Positions 11,101 through 25,800 of a stretch of DNA of 64,000 nucleotides are shown one piece after another. The DNA lies in NCBI GenBank assembly GCA_034687125.1, contig JAQGBZ010000062.1, positions 1 through 64,000 on the forward strand. The letters are read 5' to 3'. Below the pieces are notes generated by a model, which made no database searches, was not told the origin of the DNA, and saw nothing but the letters and a program-made list of their open reading frames with translations. How positions within the stretch are numbered: the stretch's first letter is position 1; every line of letters begins with the position of its first letter. This DNA is from Neelides folsomi. Taxonomy: Eukaryota > Arthropoda > Collembola > Neelipleona > Neelidae. The translations under genes were made by a program, and so were the position numbers.

Positions 11101-14100
11101 ATGATGAGATCCAATATGAAGAATGGTGTTGGAAATGAGTCAAATGGAGTGACAAAATCATTCGCCATTGTTTCACCCTTCATATGACTAATTGTTCGCA
11201 TTCTCAATCGTGATTAATCAAAGTGGAGACCCAACTGTGCAAATAATCTCAGCCTGTTGTAAATATTCATTCAAGTAAATTAGCAGAGCTGAAAGGCATT
11301 TTAAAAGGACATGGGGATGTTTCTGGTGTCTTATCCTAGCTCACTACCTCGACTCAACAGAGGTGTAAACTTTCCAAATAAAATAAGGAATCCAAATGGG
11401 CCAAACACAGGCTCAAGAGGGCCCATTAATTAGCTGTTGTTGGAGAGAGAGAGAAGTGGAGTATTGTGCACATACCCCAACTCGAACCGCAAGAGAGTTC
11501 GACAAGGCCTTGGGTGGTGAAGTTAAAATGCGAATGAATGAGAAGAAGGAGCGGAGCAATTAAGGGACCAAAGTGGAGGCGGTGTGGGTGGGAAGAAGGG
11601 CCTCAGGCCGTTGCCTTTGGTCATCTTCGTCAATCCACAAACTTGTACATTTCCTGGACAAGGCCAAGTGAAGCCTCTAGCAAGAGAACTTCTTTTGCCC
11701 CCATGAGATCTAAATACGCAGTGTGCTGGGCTGTTGAGATAGAGGGGCTTATAAAAAATATATCCTCTTTTATCCCATCTCTTCTCGTGCAGGAGGAGGA
11801 AGACGTGTGTAAGAGCAAACCTCCTCTCCTGCCAATATTCTCGCCTCCATCCCTCAAGACAACAATAGATGTACAAAGGATGGGAAAGAGATAGAAAAAT
11901 ATTCACCCCATGAAGACTGAAGATGAAAAGTTAAATCGGAGAGAAAGTGGATTAAATATTTGAATAATTTAAATTGATCTAATGGCATTAGATCTAATGC
12001 TTCCTCCCTCCTCAAACAGAAAGATTAAATCTTGGAGAAATTCCTCCAATCCTCCCATTCCTGACCGTGCAATCACTCAATGTGTTCAAATAAAGAAATC
12101 GGCCCTAATTCATTGAAAGCCTGTGAGTTGAATTTCCATTCCTCCTCCACACGACCCTCAACTTTCCAACACAAATCAAATTAGGTTATTGAGAGCGATC
12201 CCTTTCCCCCACAATCAACTACGCCTGAGTTTGTCGTGAGTATAACCAACCGAGACTCACAACACACATACACTTCTTCATCGCACAAACGTCTTGACAA
12301 TAAGGGCTCTTATGACCCATTCAATCTCCAGTGACACAAAAAGAAAGTTTTCTCCCTCAGAGTCTCCGATCCTCAAGGAGATAACTCACTTTGCCAAATA
12401 AAATCGATGTTGAGAGCGTTGAGAGGAGAGAGGGCTGAATATTGAAATTCTCCTTCCGCGGCCCCATGAGGAACGCAGAATGGGAAATGAGGGCCCCTTT
12501 TGTTCGATTCTCATCGCTGATCGTAATACTTTTATTGCCTTCGCTTCTCTGTCTCTATCCTCCTTTATTTTATTACGCATGTAGTGGAGGAGCGTCTTCC
12601 CCTAAGCTTCCTCAAAACTTTGACTCTATACGGAAACGGCTTCATGAACAACTCACTCTTTTCCAAAACTTTTTAAGCTGAGTCAGGTAGAGCACGAGGG
12701 AGATAACACACCAAGATTCCCCTCTAGCAGGATACTTACACTTCCAGATTCAGATCACTTCAAAACTGTAAGAAGTATGTAGAAGATATTAATGTAATTA
12801 AAGCCCAGGTTCTTTTTTACAACTCTTTAACTTCCTTCGAGTTCTGAGGAGGAAATGAAAGAGATTTTGGAACACAGAAAATAATATTCCTTCTTTCCAA
12901 GCTTACGACTCTCCTCTTTCGACCTTCCATTCCCAAATTTCGCAATTTGCATCCTATTAAATTTCCAATGTCTCATTTCGAGAAATCATTTACGGCGTTG
13001 TCGTCAGAAATGAGCCTTGGAATTCTAATAAATAATCTTAGAGATTGTAATAAATAAATGACCATAATCCCATTATGCGCAGTTTGTAATTGGAAAATCA
13101 AGGAGTATTTATTCCAATTTTCCATGTTTAGACCAAAGTTGGAACAACTTTATCTCCAATATTATTCCTTTTTTCCGATCCTATCTCTCAAATTAAAACT
13201 CATTCCCCTCTAATCTTTAATAAATTGATGAATATTTCGAGTCGAGAAATGAATTCTCTCTCAATTGGTATTAAATTAATGAGAGCAATCTTGAGGCTAC
13301 GATCTGACCTTCTTTGAACTCACCCTGAATGAAACTTGGAAACTATTTGGAAAATCCAACTTAAACAATTCTACTTACCGACTTGAGTAGGTATCGAGAT
13401 GGGAAGTTCTCCTTTCCCCTCGTCTTCGTCGTACGCATCATTGACGAATCCAGACGGGTCGGGACTTTCGTTTCGCCTTGCTTCTAAAGCTTGAAGTTTC
13501 TTCGATCCCCTCATCGAGGTTCGGAGAAACTCGTCTTCTTTCGCTTGGCGTTCCTCCTGCTCCCGCCGTTTCTTGAGCTCCTCCTGTGGAAATATCAAAG
13601 GTCATTATGTACCATCTTAGGAACTGATCCCTTGTTGAGCTCATCTCATTATTCATTCCTCCATTCTCTGAAATTTGGGCTCATCTCGAGCTAAGCTCTC
13701 CAAGAAGGCAACATGCAAATCGTGGTGGAGCCTTATAGGAAATATATTAGTTGTAAAAGTCAAGTCTGCCACCATAAAATAAGGTCGCTCTTCCGAGGGA
13801 GTCGCTACGTGAGATCAAAGAACTCTCCCTGATTTCATTTGGCAAACCGCTGAGCCTTGGCGGTTCAAGGAGAAATATGGCACTTGTTCCATAGGTTTCG
13901 CGGGATTTATGGAGATTGGTCATTGGGATGAGGGTCGCGGAAGGCTTGTCTTGGCGAACAAATTGCGAGTGAGGAGTCGATACTCTGTTTAACCGAGGGT
14001 ACCATAAACAATCTTTAATGGATTTTGGATTGTTGAGGAGGCGAAGAGAGAGAGAGAGAGAGAGAGAAGAGAATGGGAGCCCACGACGGCCATTCGCCTT

Positions 14101-16765
14101 CCTTCAGACCTCTTCAGCATCCATAGAGGAATTATGATTTATTTGCCAGGTAATAAAAATAAATTACATTTGCCCATCTCTGCGCTCACCGTCCCAGCCT
14201 CCCGAAAATTTTTTAGGCTCATATATTTCAATTTGAGCTGGAGCGTCATTCCCGTCGGAATGGCAGGAAAATGAGAGGTGCGACGGGAGGCTGGTCTTGA
14301 CAGGAACCATATGCTTTGTAAATAGATATCCGGACCGAGTGACGGGGACACGGAGAGATTCTCGGCTAAATTACATCTCCTCACTAACAAGAGGCCTATT
14401 TTGGATCTACGCACAAAGGGGAATAACGGGCAGTTTTCCTAATTGAAAAACTTTCACTCCTAATTGCACTTCTTCAAATCAACCATTTGTGCCATTGAAT
14501 AACTCCAAATTGAGCAATTGGTAATTGAGAGTCCATCGCATCCACGCAGGGAATATATCATTACTTGGCACCGACGGGGGACAAATCAATAACTTCCAAT
14601 TCATCTCATCTGAGTGGGCTTAGTGGAGCATTAATAGTACTGCTCTGTATCTACAACTTAAGATTCTCATATGGTCTCTTTTGAGACTGAGCCAGAAAAG
14701 CGAGACTCACTTGGTATTTCCTGATCCGCTCCGCCTGGTCTCTTGCCGGAGACACTTGAGCCTCAGTCTTCTGCCCTGTTGTCGTCCGCGGGGTGGGATG
14801 CGGTGCGTTGTTGTTGTTTACATTCCACCCGTCCTTCTCCCCTATCCTTGGTGGCGGGACTGGTTTGCCTGCCGCTCCGTTCGGCGGCAGTGTGGCGGTG
14901 CCGTTGTTGTTCCCGCTCTTCGTGCTTCCATTCCCCTTCTTTCCGTTTAGCGTCGTGGCTTTATTCGGTGGGTACCGGGGCGGCGTCTTGTTCCGGGGGA
15001 CGAAGGAGTCGGGAACGTCGACGGCCATCTCCCGATGCGGCCCATTGTCCCACTCTACCATGTTGATCATGTTGGCATACTGTTCGGGGTCAACGATACT
15101 CTCTCGGCTCGAGCTCTTCACGCTTTTCGACGGTTCGCTCTCCTCCTGCCCAACACTCTCCACGCTCCCCTTCTTCTTCCGGCTGAAAAATGTAAATAAA
15201 TTAGTGACAAATGCCATCTGCTTTCTTACATAACTCACCCTAACCACCCCAACTTCCCCGTCTTTCCCATTCTGCAAATACACACACGCGCCCACACTTG
15301 TAGCAAAGGAAATTATTCTAATATTTTCCGACTCTCCGACTTCAAAATTCCAAGTTCCATCATTTCCACTCAATTTATCAAACTCGAGTAACTCAAAGGG
15401 AGCCTACTAATAAAATCCGATGAGGTGAATAAAAAGCTTATCTCACAAATTATAACTCCCCATTGTTATAACTTTATCTGGCTAAAAGCTACCTTTTTGA
15501 TTAAAGGGAAAAAGAGATAAAGGTAAAGTTAGTCAAGCACTCAACGCAGTCAGAACACAATTGAGCAAATGGTCAAACCAAACTAATCGTAAACGTTGAG
15601 TACGTCAATGAAAATAACTAAATATAATTTAGATTATTGTAAGCACGGTAAACATCAGTGTTCCATATAAACTCCAATTACATCAGCCATTTTTGTTTGT
15701 GATAAATTGACATTTGATATCCTATCCAATAATACTATCCAATTAGCATTAAAACTTCCTCAATGGGAGTATTAATAATGATATAAGGAATAAAGAGAGG
15801 CGGCAATGAACTGGGTCGAGAAATAGACTTAGTCATTTTTTTTGTGATATTTGAGACTCTTTGAAAAGGAAGAGTATGTGTTAATTTTCTTAGAACCTCT
15901 CTCGAGAAAGAAAACATAAAACGAACAATTTGCCTCCCCACAAAAAAGTCCCAGTTGGTATTTGAAAGGGTTTCAACCAACCTGTTAAGGCTTTCTTTGG
16001 AAGTTGCCTTGTTGACCTCAGCCTTCACTTCGTGCAGAGCTCCGTTACGAATCACTTGGTGGTGGCGGGAAGGTGAGTTGACGCCTCCGTCCCTCAAATG
16101 ACCATTGGTGAGGGGGCTTTTGAGAGACGCGTTCGTCGAGTTCGGGATGAGGCTGGAGGGAGATGCGGACGTGGATCGGGACTTTTTTACTTCTTCCGCT
16201 GACGGGTAGAGCTGCTGGGAGCTGCTGAGCTCTTGAGCTGAAGTTACGTAAATAGGGCTGCCAGTTGCCGCCTCGATGAGGCCGTTGAGTTCTGAAGTTT
16301 CTCCTCCGCTTACTGAAGGCGTTTCGCTTAGCTACATCAAAAGATTTAAAAGTTTAAAACATATGATTCAATAAGGATTCGTTATAACTATTTATTTATC
16401 TCATGGATCCATTTTTACAAAGTTGAGAAATGACATTTTGTCATTTTCCTTTCAATCTCGTCATCACGCCGAGTTGTAACTCAATCATAATCAATTCTTT
16501 CGAGTGTGGAAAAGCGGTTTGAGAGATCCACCAACGAGGAAAAATTCCCATTATTCATTTCACTTTCCTCCTTGTAAAAAGAGTGTTCGCCTTTGAGTGA
16601 AGTATCGAATGAGGGGAGAAACGATGTCGGATGAGTAGGAATTCTTGTTCGGCTTTCTGAATCGTTGAATTGGATTAAAATGGAAGCGGGTCGGGAGGAA
16701 TGCGGTGTGGGGCTTGGGCTGGCATGCCCATTGTGCCAGCAACACACTCCTGCCAAATGGGCTAA

Positions 16766-16807
<42 letters not shown>

Positions 16808-19800
16808 GAGTTGTTCCCCTAATGGGCCAACCACTCATTCACATGCATCATATTCCGCGAGAGACTCATCTTCAAGATAATTCCTACCCATATTGGAATC
16901 TCATTACGGTGGGAGCCACACACATCAGTATAAATATAAAATATATCCACTGGGGAAATGTGTGTGTAGTTACTCCTACTTTATATTAATATCTTTCATA
17001 AGAGGGACGCACATCGTGAGTTTCGGCCCATTCACTCCTGAGTGATCCATTAAAGATAAAAGACTACTTTTCTTATATAAATCTTCTCACACCGCACATT
17101 GGATGGGAACGGGTTGAGATTCTCCATTCATTTCCCTCTTTCCATTTTTAACCTCAGATTCTTGAATTTGCGGAGATGGAAAGTCCAAAAGGGATTCGTG
17201 ACATATTCCAATGCATTCCATATGGGAATTATGGGATATTCGGCCCAGAACCAAGAAACAAGATTCTCTTTGACATTCCTCCTTCAAGGCCCGAGAAGTT
17301 CCTTTGATTTGCATTAAACCTCCCCCACATGTGTGATGGATAGTCTGGTTTACATACATTTTATGTTCATGTTGGGATTTCGTTGGCCGAAACCTTGCCG
17401 ATCGCCAGAAGATAACTTGGGAAACTCATTGAAAAATTCCTCAGAGAAATGAATCATGTTTCAAATGGGATATTGATCAATATTGATCTCCTCATTCAAT
17501 TCCAACTCACTCTTTTCCTCAATTCTAGAATGATCAAAGGTTCGTTCCCTCCGCCCAATTTCCCTTTTCCGCAACCATACGGCAACTTCTGCGCCTCTTT
17601 TTGCAATATCAAACCCTTTTTTTCAACACATACATATTATATACTCCTCGCAAATGTAGATATCATGCTTCAACACTGAATGTGTCAATAGCTTCTTTCA
17701 ATGGGAAAGTTTATATATTGTTATAACTATAATAGTAATCCAATTGGAAGTGACGAGCCAGATTTGGCATTCCGCATTCTATTACGTGCAAATTTATATA
17801 TTGTATGAAAGGGATTAATCGCCCCGTGTTCCGATTAGCAGATCCTTATGCTTTTGAGAGCAAAACATGCTTGTAATCATAAATATGTGGAATCTGTTCT
17901 GAGGTTTTGCCCATTTATCGACTTATGTCCAACTCGTGTGTTGTAAGCGGAGTTGGCCTGGCAGGGAGGAGGGAAACCGGATATTTGAAATAAGAGAACT
18001 AAGCGGAGCGGAACAAAATCTAAATGTGCACAAAATGTTATTTCTCTCTCACAACCTCACAAAACTCATAGAGGGTAGAAAAATAGCAGAACGAAAGTAT
18101 TTACGACTTCACCGCATTACTCCATATGCAAGCTCAAATAAACTCGTAACTATGAAATAACTAAAAGAATAACTTATGACTCTTCCTTTTTGAGAGAAGA
18201 AAGAGGGATTGGGAAATCCGATGTATGAAAATCTCCAAAATCCACCCTACCATGATTGCATTCAGACTCGAGTCTCAAGGGATAAATTTATTTGAGACCC
18301 CACGTATCTCCCCAATGTAGAATAGATATGAGGATTGGAAGAGAATTCTTTTTGAATTGAGTCAATGGTGTGAGCTGGAAGGAAGCCCCTTTCTTCACGA
18401 AGGGGAAACAAGAATGATTTCCCCAGATTTAAGACCTCGACTCTCGAGACATTCCACCCGAAGAATCGACGTCTAATGACATTAATGACTAACGAAGGAG
18501 ATAAATATTACCTGATGGGACAGCTTTGTCATATCCACAGGTTTGATCCGTTTGAGAGCAGAGAGCTTCTCGAGCCTCTCTCTGGCCTGTTGTTCCACGG
18601 CGATGACAAACGCATCTTGCACGTTGCTCTGTGAGGCCAAGTCCAAGGCTGTAAACAAAACAAATCAAAGAATTAGTTCCTTTCCATTCACTCTTAAGGA
18701 AAGGGAAACGAGACTCGTTTCAATAATTATCAAAATGGATTTCCTCCACTTTTATAATATATAATTTAGGAATGGTTGATTTGAAAGCGGCAGTTCCCTG
18801 GGGAAGATCCGCCGGCTGACGAGATGTCAAATGAATAATTTAACGAGATGGATGAGAGGTAAAGAACTTGAGGAACCACAGGATTCATTTGAGGATATTC
18901 TACTTACACGTTTAACTACTTATATCGGTATATAGACATTCTCTATAGCACATTTACACTCAAACACTCAAGTACACGTACGACTAACCCCCTGAACCAC
19001 GAGCAATGTGAGCTCGGAGACTCTCCGACGAGAGAATTGAGATGCTCGGACTCACCGACCTCTGCCCTTCGCAAGGGATAGAAGGCGACTCGGATGAGAG
19101 AAGACAAGTGTTTCCTAAGGGTCTCCAAGGGCGTTGGTTCCCCGACCTCCGCCGCCCCTCCGCCCTGTGTCCATAAAACTGCTGATTGTCTATAATCCCA
19201 CTCCGCTTATACTGGGGCCAGTAGAAGTAGCGGGAAAACAACGGTGTGGTACAATGGGGACCATCCTCATCAAAATACCGCGTGTCGAACGAAACGCCGC
19301 CTTCCGACCCGGCCCGAAGCGTCCGCCCACTCCACGTCGACCCGCAGTCCGAGTCGTCCACGTACTTCATGGTGTTCATGAGGGGATTGTCTAGTTTTTC
19401 AATGCGGTTGGGATTCCCGAAAGTCTCCCATGACGGGTCCCGGTGGTGACGCGGGAGCTCCATCAACTCGTCCTCGAGATCGAGCTGAGAGGAGAGAAGC
19501 GGCTGGGCGGCTTCGAGGTCGCACAATTGACAGCTCGACAGGGAACGGGAACTCTGGGGAGACTCAGAGTTCCTCTCAACATTATTGTCATTAGGAGAAA
19601 CGGGAGGAGAGAGAATTCCCTCGGAGGAAATTGATGGGATTTGCACAGGGTTCGGGGGAAGTTGATGATTAGAATGATGAGGATCAGATGAGCCGTAAGG
19701 AGAGCTGTCAACGCTCTCTTCGCGTCTCCGTCTACAAACGCAGCAACTCATATTGGATATTGTATAGCTCAAAGGAGAAAACCGATAACCGCAACAATAG

Positions 19801-22800
19801 TGATGGAACAGAGTTCAAAAGCACAGATTGAACCTCAAACCCATCACTTCTCTCTCTCCGAAATTCACAAAACTTTTCACTTATAGAAAAATGTCTTTTC
19901 AAACTAAGTCGATTCACTTTGCAAAAATTCCCCTTTGTTTGCTCAGTTATAGCTTGGAACGAGGAACAGTTTCCAGCTATATTATTATATGCCCTTGCAA
20001 ACAGAAACTGAGAAGCGATAGAAGAAAAGTAATAAGAATTCTATTAGCGTGTCAATAAATGTATGAAAACTGAAAAAATTTCCCTTTATGCCTCCAAAGA
20101 GCCTTGAGACAATATTGTGGCTCGCCGGGATAGAGGGAAATATTCGAAATCTGCAAAGGATTTTCCGCACTTCACGAACCCCAATGGATGGTAAAAATAT
20201 GAGAGAGTTTTCTCCCTCGGTACAAAAGGACGGGGATTCATTATTGAAGTGGGTCGTCTCGTGTCTGTGGAACGTCTTCTTGTAGGAGCCCATCCGAACA
20301 ATCCTAATTTTAGATTGAATCCTCTCACACACACTTCCGGAACCTCCGCTCTCAGCCAGCAAAAGGCGACCATGTAATTATTTCCCTATGGGAGTCTCCA
20401 AACTTTGGCCCATAATTTTTTACTGCGGCGAAAAATCGGTTTCCATCCATTTTCCCCCAATTCCCCATCCACCTCCAGACAAAGGAGTGAAAAGTGGGAA
20501 CAATGGGGAAGAAATGGCTGCTTCCCACTCGCGAATAAATACAAGAAGCATTTTCTCCTCTGGATCAACAAGAGAGGTTGCACTTGATGGGAAATACTAA
20601 AACGCCTTTGAAGTTCCAACCGTCTCCTAACTTTCCTCTTCTATAATGCAATAGTGAAGGGAGAACCATCAATGTGTAAATGGCATCTCCCATTAGCTCT
20701 CCGCGTATATGGAAAAGGAGTATTAAGGCGAGAGTAGACAAAGGGATTTGGGAAGTAAGTATAAGATAATAATTAGTGATTCCTCCGCCGTCGGATCGCC
20801 TCTCCTCCTCCATTAAAATCCCAAGGTTAAGATCCCTGGGAAGAGGAGAATTATTTAATGAGTTATCAGTGACAAGATAAGTGCTGTATCATTTTATATG
20901 TATCACCTTCTTCTTTGTTCTCCCTTCCAGAAAGGTAGTTGATTTCCGAAGATAATCGTAACAATGGCGAGGAACAATACCGGGCCGCCTGGACCATTTA
21001 CCAACCAATCCCACGGAAGGAGTTGGAGCAAAGGGAAATTCGGCCCAGGAACGGAACCAGCCTCATGAAGTATTTATCCTACTACGGAAGTATCGTGCAG
21101 GGCAACAATGCCTGATTTATCGAACCCCATTTATGTTTTCTTGTGGTGGAGAATTTTAAGCGGGGCGAACGAGGCGCGACGAGAACGACGCGGTGAATAC
21201 GGAACTCACCACAGCTCAAGAAAAGAAGGAAGAGGACGACAAGGGACTTCACTCTCATCCTCCATCACGAAAAACTAGGACGAGAGTCGACAAATATCTC
21301 AGGAAGGGAAAAACTCGATAATCTTAAAAAACTATTAATGTTTCCTCATTCCTCTTACTCCCTCAACTCCTTGTTATATAAGCAGGAGCTAGGAGTGGGG
21401 GACATATGTTTCGGTATGCCTTACGAGCTGTGGATGGATTTATACACTTTTGGGGCCAAAACTATGGGAGGAATCTCCGTACAAATCAAATCGAATTACC
21501 CTCTAATTAATCATATTGTCTTTGATTGAACCGTAGGGGTTCGCTCGATCTCGCTCCTTCCCTCAATTACAAAGTTGGGCATAAAGCTTTCAAGGAACCA
21601 AACGCGTGATTTTCTCCAGCTCCTCTCCCTCGCTCTTTATTTATGATGCTCAGGCTAATAAAAAGGAAGGAGGCTTACGATTACTGCTCCCAAAACTTGA
21701 ATAAATCCTCAAGGAGTCCAATAGGGAGTCTTATGAATGCAAGATCACCATTTATATCCCCAGCATCACGTCTGCCCAATTGTACCATATACATAAAATA
21801 TTGAAAGTACACAATGGTCTTACTTAAACAAAACTTAAACAACCCCGATTGCAAACAATGTTATGTATTATCATAAACACGAACGTACGACTCTCGCTAC
21901 CTGAGAATTGGAATTAAAAAAATGCGGGATAAAACGACATTACTCGTCCCCTCCGGCTGTTTTCTATAAGTACACAAACATACAAGATGGAGTCCGTAAA
22001 TTATACACCTACTCCTTCATAGATATAATAATGGCAAATTATCAAGTATCTTCAATATAAGACGACTCCTGCTCCCACATCCACAACTCCTATTCATTAA
22101 TCCCGTGTGTTGTTGTCTTCGCATAGCGAATCCCAGAAAAACCAGAAATGGAGGATTTCGTACATTAGAAGCAGGTACTCATAAGTAAGTATATATTGTA
22201 TGTATTATTCATACCCCCCTCGATCCAATCATGCCATCATTGCAAAACTCGCTCCAGAGGATTCTCGAGAGCTCATAAGGTCGGGATGTTGGGAATCGAG
22301 TACTATAAATCAAACGCGATTTTTTCTCCTTCAGACTCACGGGAACAACTTTGGGGCTCATTTCCCCCCATGTGTCAACTGGAGCTGGGTTTACCTTATA
22401 TCATTACACAGTGTGGATGAATGGGGAGGACTCCGTCGTGGAATTGTTTGCTCCGAAAGACAAATTGATTCAAGGAAGTCTCGCGGAAGTCTACGGGCTA
22501 ATGAGGAGACAGAGAAAAACAATGAGGAGACCCTATGAATATTTACAGGGGCTGAGAGACTAAGCACCAACTTTTATTTGTTTTTCGCCACTTTCCGGGG
22601 AAAATTCATCTTGCGGGAGGTTGGGAGGAAAGAATGAATACACACTCATTATTATGGAAGCACACAAGCAACGAGCCAGTCTGCTCAGACACATATATTA
22701 GATCCATTATTTTAAAATTCGGAGGCGGTGTGAAGTCGTGTGAGCCCTTCGGTTTCACCCATCGCCTTCTTAATCCAAATACATGTATAATGCTTTCGGA

Positions 22801-25800
22801 GGAGAAATAGCCCCCGAGCCTTTTTTCCCTTCCTAAATAAAAAGGCAAGGTTGCATATACACTCACAGCACGCCAATCCATTCGATCCATTCAAAAGATC
22901 CTTTTCTTCCCCAATTCTCCACACTCAGGGGGAAGCTGGATCTGGGAGGCATTTCCTATTAAGCCTTATTATGAATTTAACTGTTTCGCTTCACATTGGC
23001 TACTCACATGGTTAAAAATTCATTCGGCAGATAAATACTCGCATTTGTATACACTTCGTCATTTACGGTTCAAATCACTTGGCTAGCAATCTCCTCTTCA
23101 GAGGGAATTTAATATAAAGGGGATTTATCATCTGCACTTATAATTAAAAGGTTTGGAGAGGAAGTGGAAGAATTTATGAGAAAACGAACTTGAGTCGCCG
23201 CTCTCCGTCATGCAATATTGTCAAGGCTTCAACTCTTGACGTTAGGTTTAAGAATTCTTGAAAATTTTGATAAGAGAACTCTTTTAAAAAATATTCTCTC
23301 TGGCTCCCAACTCCACGATTTGAGCATAAGCTCAGATCTTATAATGATGACAATTTGAATCTCGAGAACTCTTCATAGCTCTCTTTTATCCTACTCGTAA
23401 TAAATGGCCCGATAATAACCCGTTGAAATCGGAAGAAAGGGAGGAAATGGAAGCGAGAATAAAAGGCTCGATGAACTCAAAGAAGGAATTTCATAAAAGG
23501 ATTAAGAAACGGGGACCTCCTTAATCAATTTTCAAAGAACTTCTCCTCCGACTGTCAATCAACCCAAAGTTTAATCAACCCTAATACAATATATAAACCT
23601 TCCGGATATAACACGACCCAAGTCAAGAAACAATTTAAGGGAAGCAAGTCATAGTGATTTTGAAATAAAAGTTGGTCGGGGAATTGACAGTCGTCATCTT
23701 CCCCTTCATACAAGTTGGTTTACCCGACTCCCTCCCAGCTGCCGATTGGGCGCCCGGTTCCACGAGGAGAAAAAATCAATAAAGTTCCCCAAACTCTCAA
23801 CTACTACTTTTAATTTTCCGAGACATTGGAATAATAAACCTATAAACTCCTCAGGAAAATTCCATAACTTTTCAGAGGTAAAAAGGAGATGAAGAGAGGA
23901 AGAATTTCAATTCCAAAAATGCCGGGATATGGAAAATAAATAATACTCACGGAAAAGTTGTCGAACGGCTTCTTAGTCCCACAATCACAAACGGAGAATA
24001 TAACAAACAAGGAAGAGGGTCGGCAACTGCGTTATAATTTCAATGGGAATCCTCTCACTGAGGAATTCGCAACGAAAGTCGGCCTCGTTATGAGAATCAG
24101 ATTATGCAGAGATTCCCACTTCCAGCAAGCGCAGAGTGGTCTTTGGGGAGAACCAGGGTGAGATTGAGGGAGACTGGAACGGGTAACTGGCAATCGGTTA
24201 ATTACTCACACTCGGAGTTACTTTAAGGTGCGGTGTATGGGAGGCTGTGGAGGAGCCAATGGCCAAACCCTCGCCACCCGATCTCAAATGAGCTGGAGAC
24301 GCTGCTCCTGCTGATGGGACAGGTGTAAGGGGAATGGGGCTCCAGGTGAACCTCGCATTCCACCTGCCTCCCTCTGCCTCACCTGTAATCGCAGAGTCGC
24401 CGTTGCCGTGGGCTCTCTTCACCCCAACCCATCCACCACTCACTCCCAAAATGTACAACTGAAACTGAGACTCTTCTCCGCTCTATCTCCCCCATTTGAA
24501 ACCACGACTTACCCCTTCCCACACCTCTGTCTCCATCTCTACGGGGCCAATGGCTGACCCAATGTCAAATGTCAAACCCGGAGCTCAAATCCAAAAGACC
24601 CGCAAATTTAAATCTAATTCAAGAGATAACCCGCTCCAATTCCCACGCAAAGGGGAAGAACAAAGGAAATACACATCCACTCCCTCACATCCATACCAAG
24701 TATTTACAAAGAAGAGATATGTAGACTCGATGGATCATATTGGAGAATAAAAGGAAGCCCTTTTATGCTTACTGAATGGGTAAGAGGAGAAGGCAAATAA
24801 TGGTACTGGAGAATAGAGACGTATTTACTTACCAAGCTTGTTTCCGCCTCTTCTTTTTACTCGGAGACATATCGTCCGCGACCTTATGCACTGAAAGAAT
24901 TAAATGACACTTTTAGTCCCTCTAATTAAAGAAATCAATAGCCTCATTTTCCCACCTCTGAGAGCAACAAGACGATTACTCCCACTTCACTCTTTCTTTC
25001 TATTCCTCGCCACGGTTCTGAGCACGGTAAAGTGTCTTTGTTCACTTTACGTATTTCCGGTAAACTGTGTACGTGCATCTTAATATATTCCTTGTTGTAC
25101 CTAATCTTAAGTAATACACTTCACATAAACTATCTTGAGATATCTTGTGATATAACTTCACTCTCTCACCATCAATTACCAACTTCCCTATTGGCGAATT
25201 ATACAAAGCCCAAGATCGATTTTTATTCTTCCAAAAAACTTATCCTGTGGTTGAACGTTTTCTCTCGCGTAAATACTTTAAGACTTTGGAAGAGTATATA
25301 GTAGGAAGAGTCAATGGATGATTGCACTCGAGATGATTATATTATTTATAGTATCTGATACTTACACCACACTACTTTACTTTACTATTAGAGTGAGACA
25401 CTCTGAATAATTTGGAGCTCAAGACGATACTGTGTCTTGACACGCTGGCCAACTTTAAATGAGTAAGCAAATAGTTTGAACTGAATGAATGAATTTTGAA
25501 TGACTGAAATAATGAATGAATTGTATAGCGAGAATGTTTTCTAAGTAAAAAATGTGTCATTCTTGTTTACAAAATTATAAGCATAAGGATCAAATTACCA
25601 TTTTGTCTAACTCAATAAATTATTGAATTATTTTTTATTTAGGTTTGTCGGCTTTGTATTCAACACACGCTTGTAATAGTTATATCCTTATTATTCATTC
25701 AATTAAAAAAAGTATAGATATTACTGTTAATTGCTAAAGTCATGAAGGTTATTTTGGAACAACGACCAACTGACAGCTAAATGGGCGTGAATGAGGTGGA

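Noticed and set aside
11523-11906. Overlapping frames of about 120 codons on both strands
   Set aside because: They lie in an sdt intron, have no domain or signal, and each is the shadow of the other. No flanking splice sites fit sdt phases.
16481-16880. Frames with Ser/Leu or Arg/Glu repeats
   Set aside because: They are produced by the (GA)n/(CT)n microsatellite, not by a real repeat protein.
19394-19634. Plus-strand frames over the 19-kb exon
   Set aside because: They are antisense shadows of the minus-strand coding exon; splice sites and composition support the minus strand.
22351-22563. Plus-strand frame reading ...[26 protein letters not shown]
   Set aside because: It looks protein-like and has an AG before it, but it is opposite to sdt, has no start context, no donor and no partner exons.
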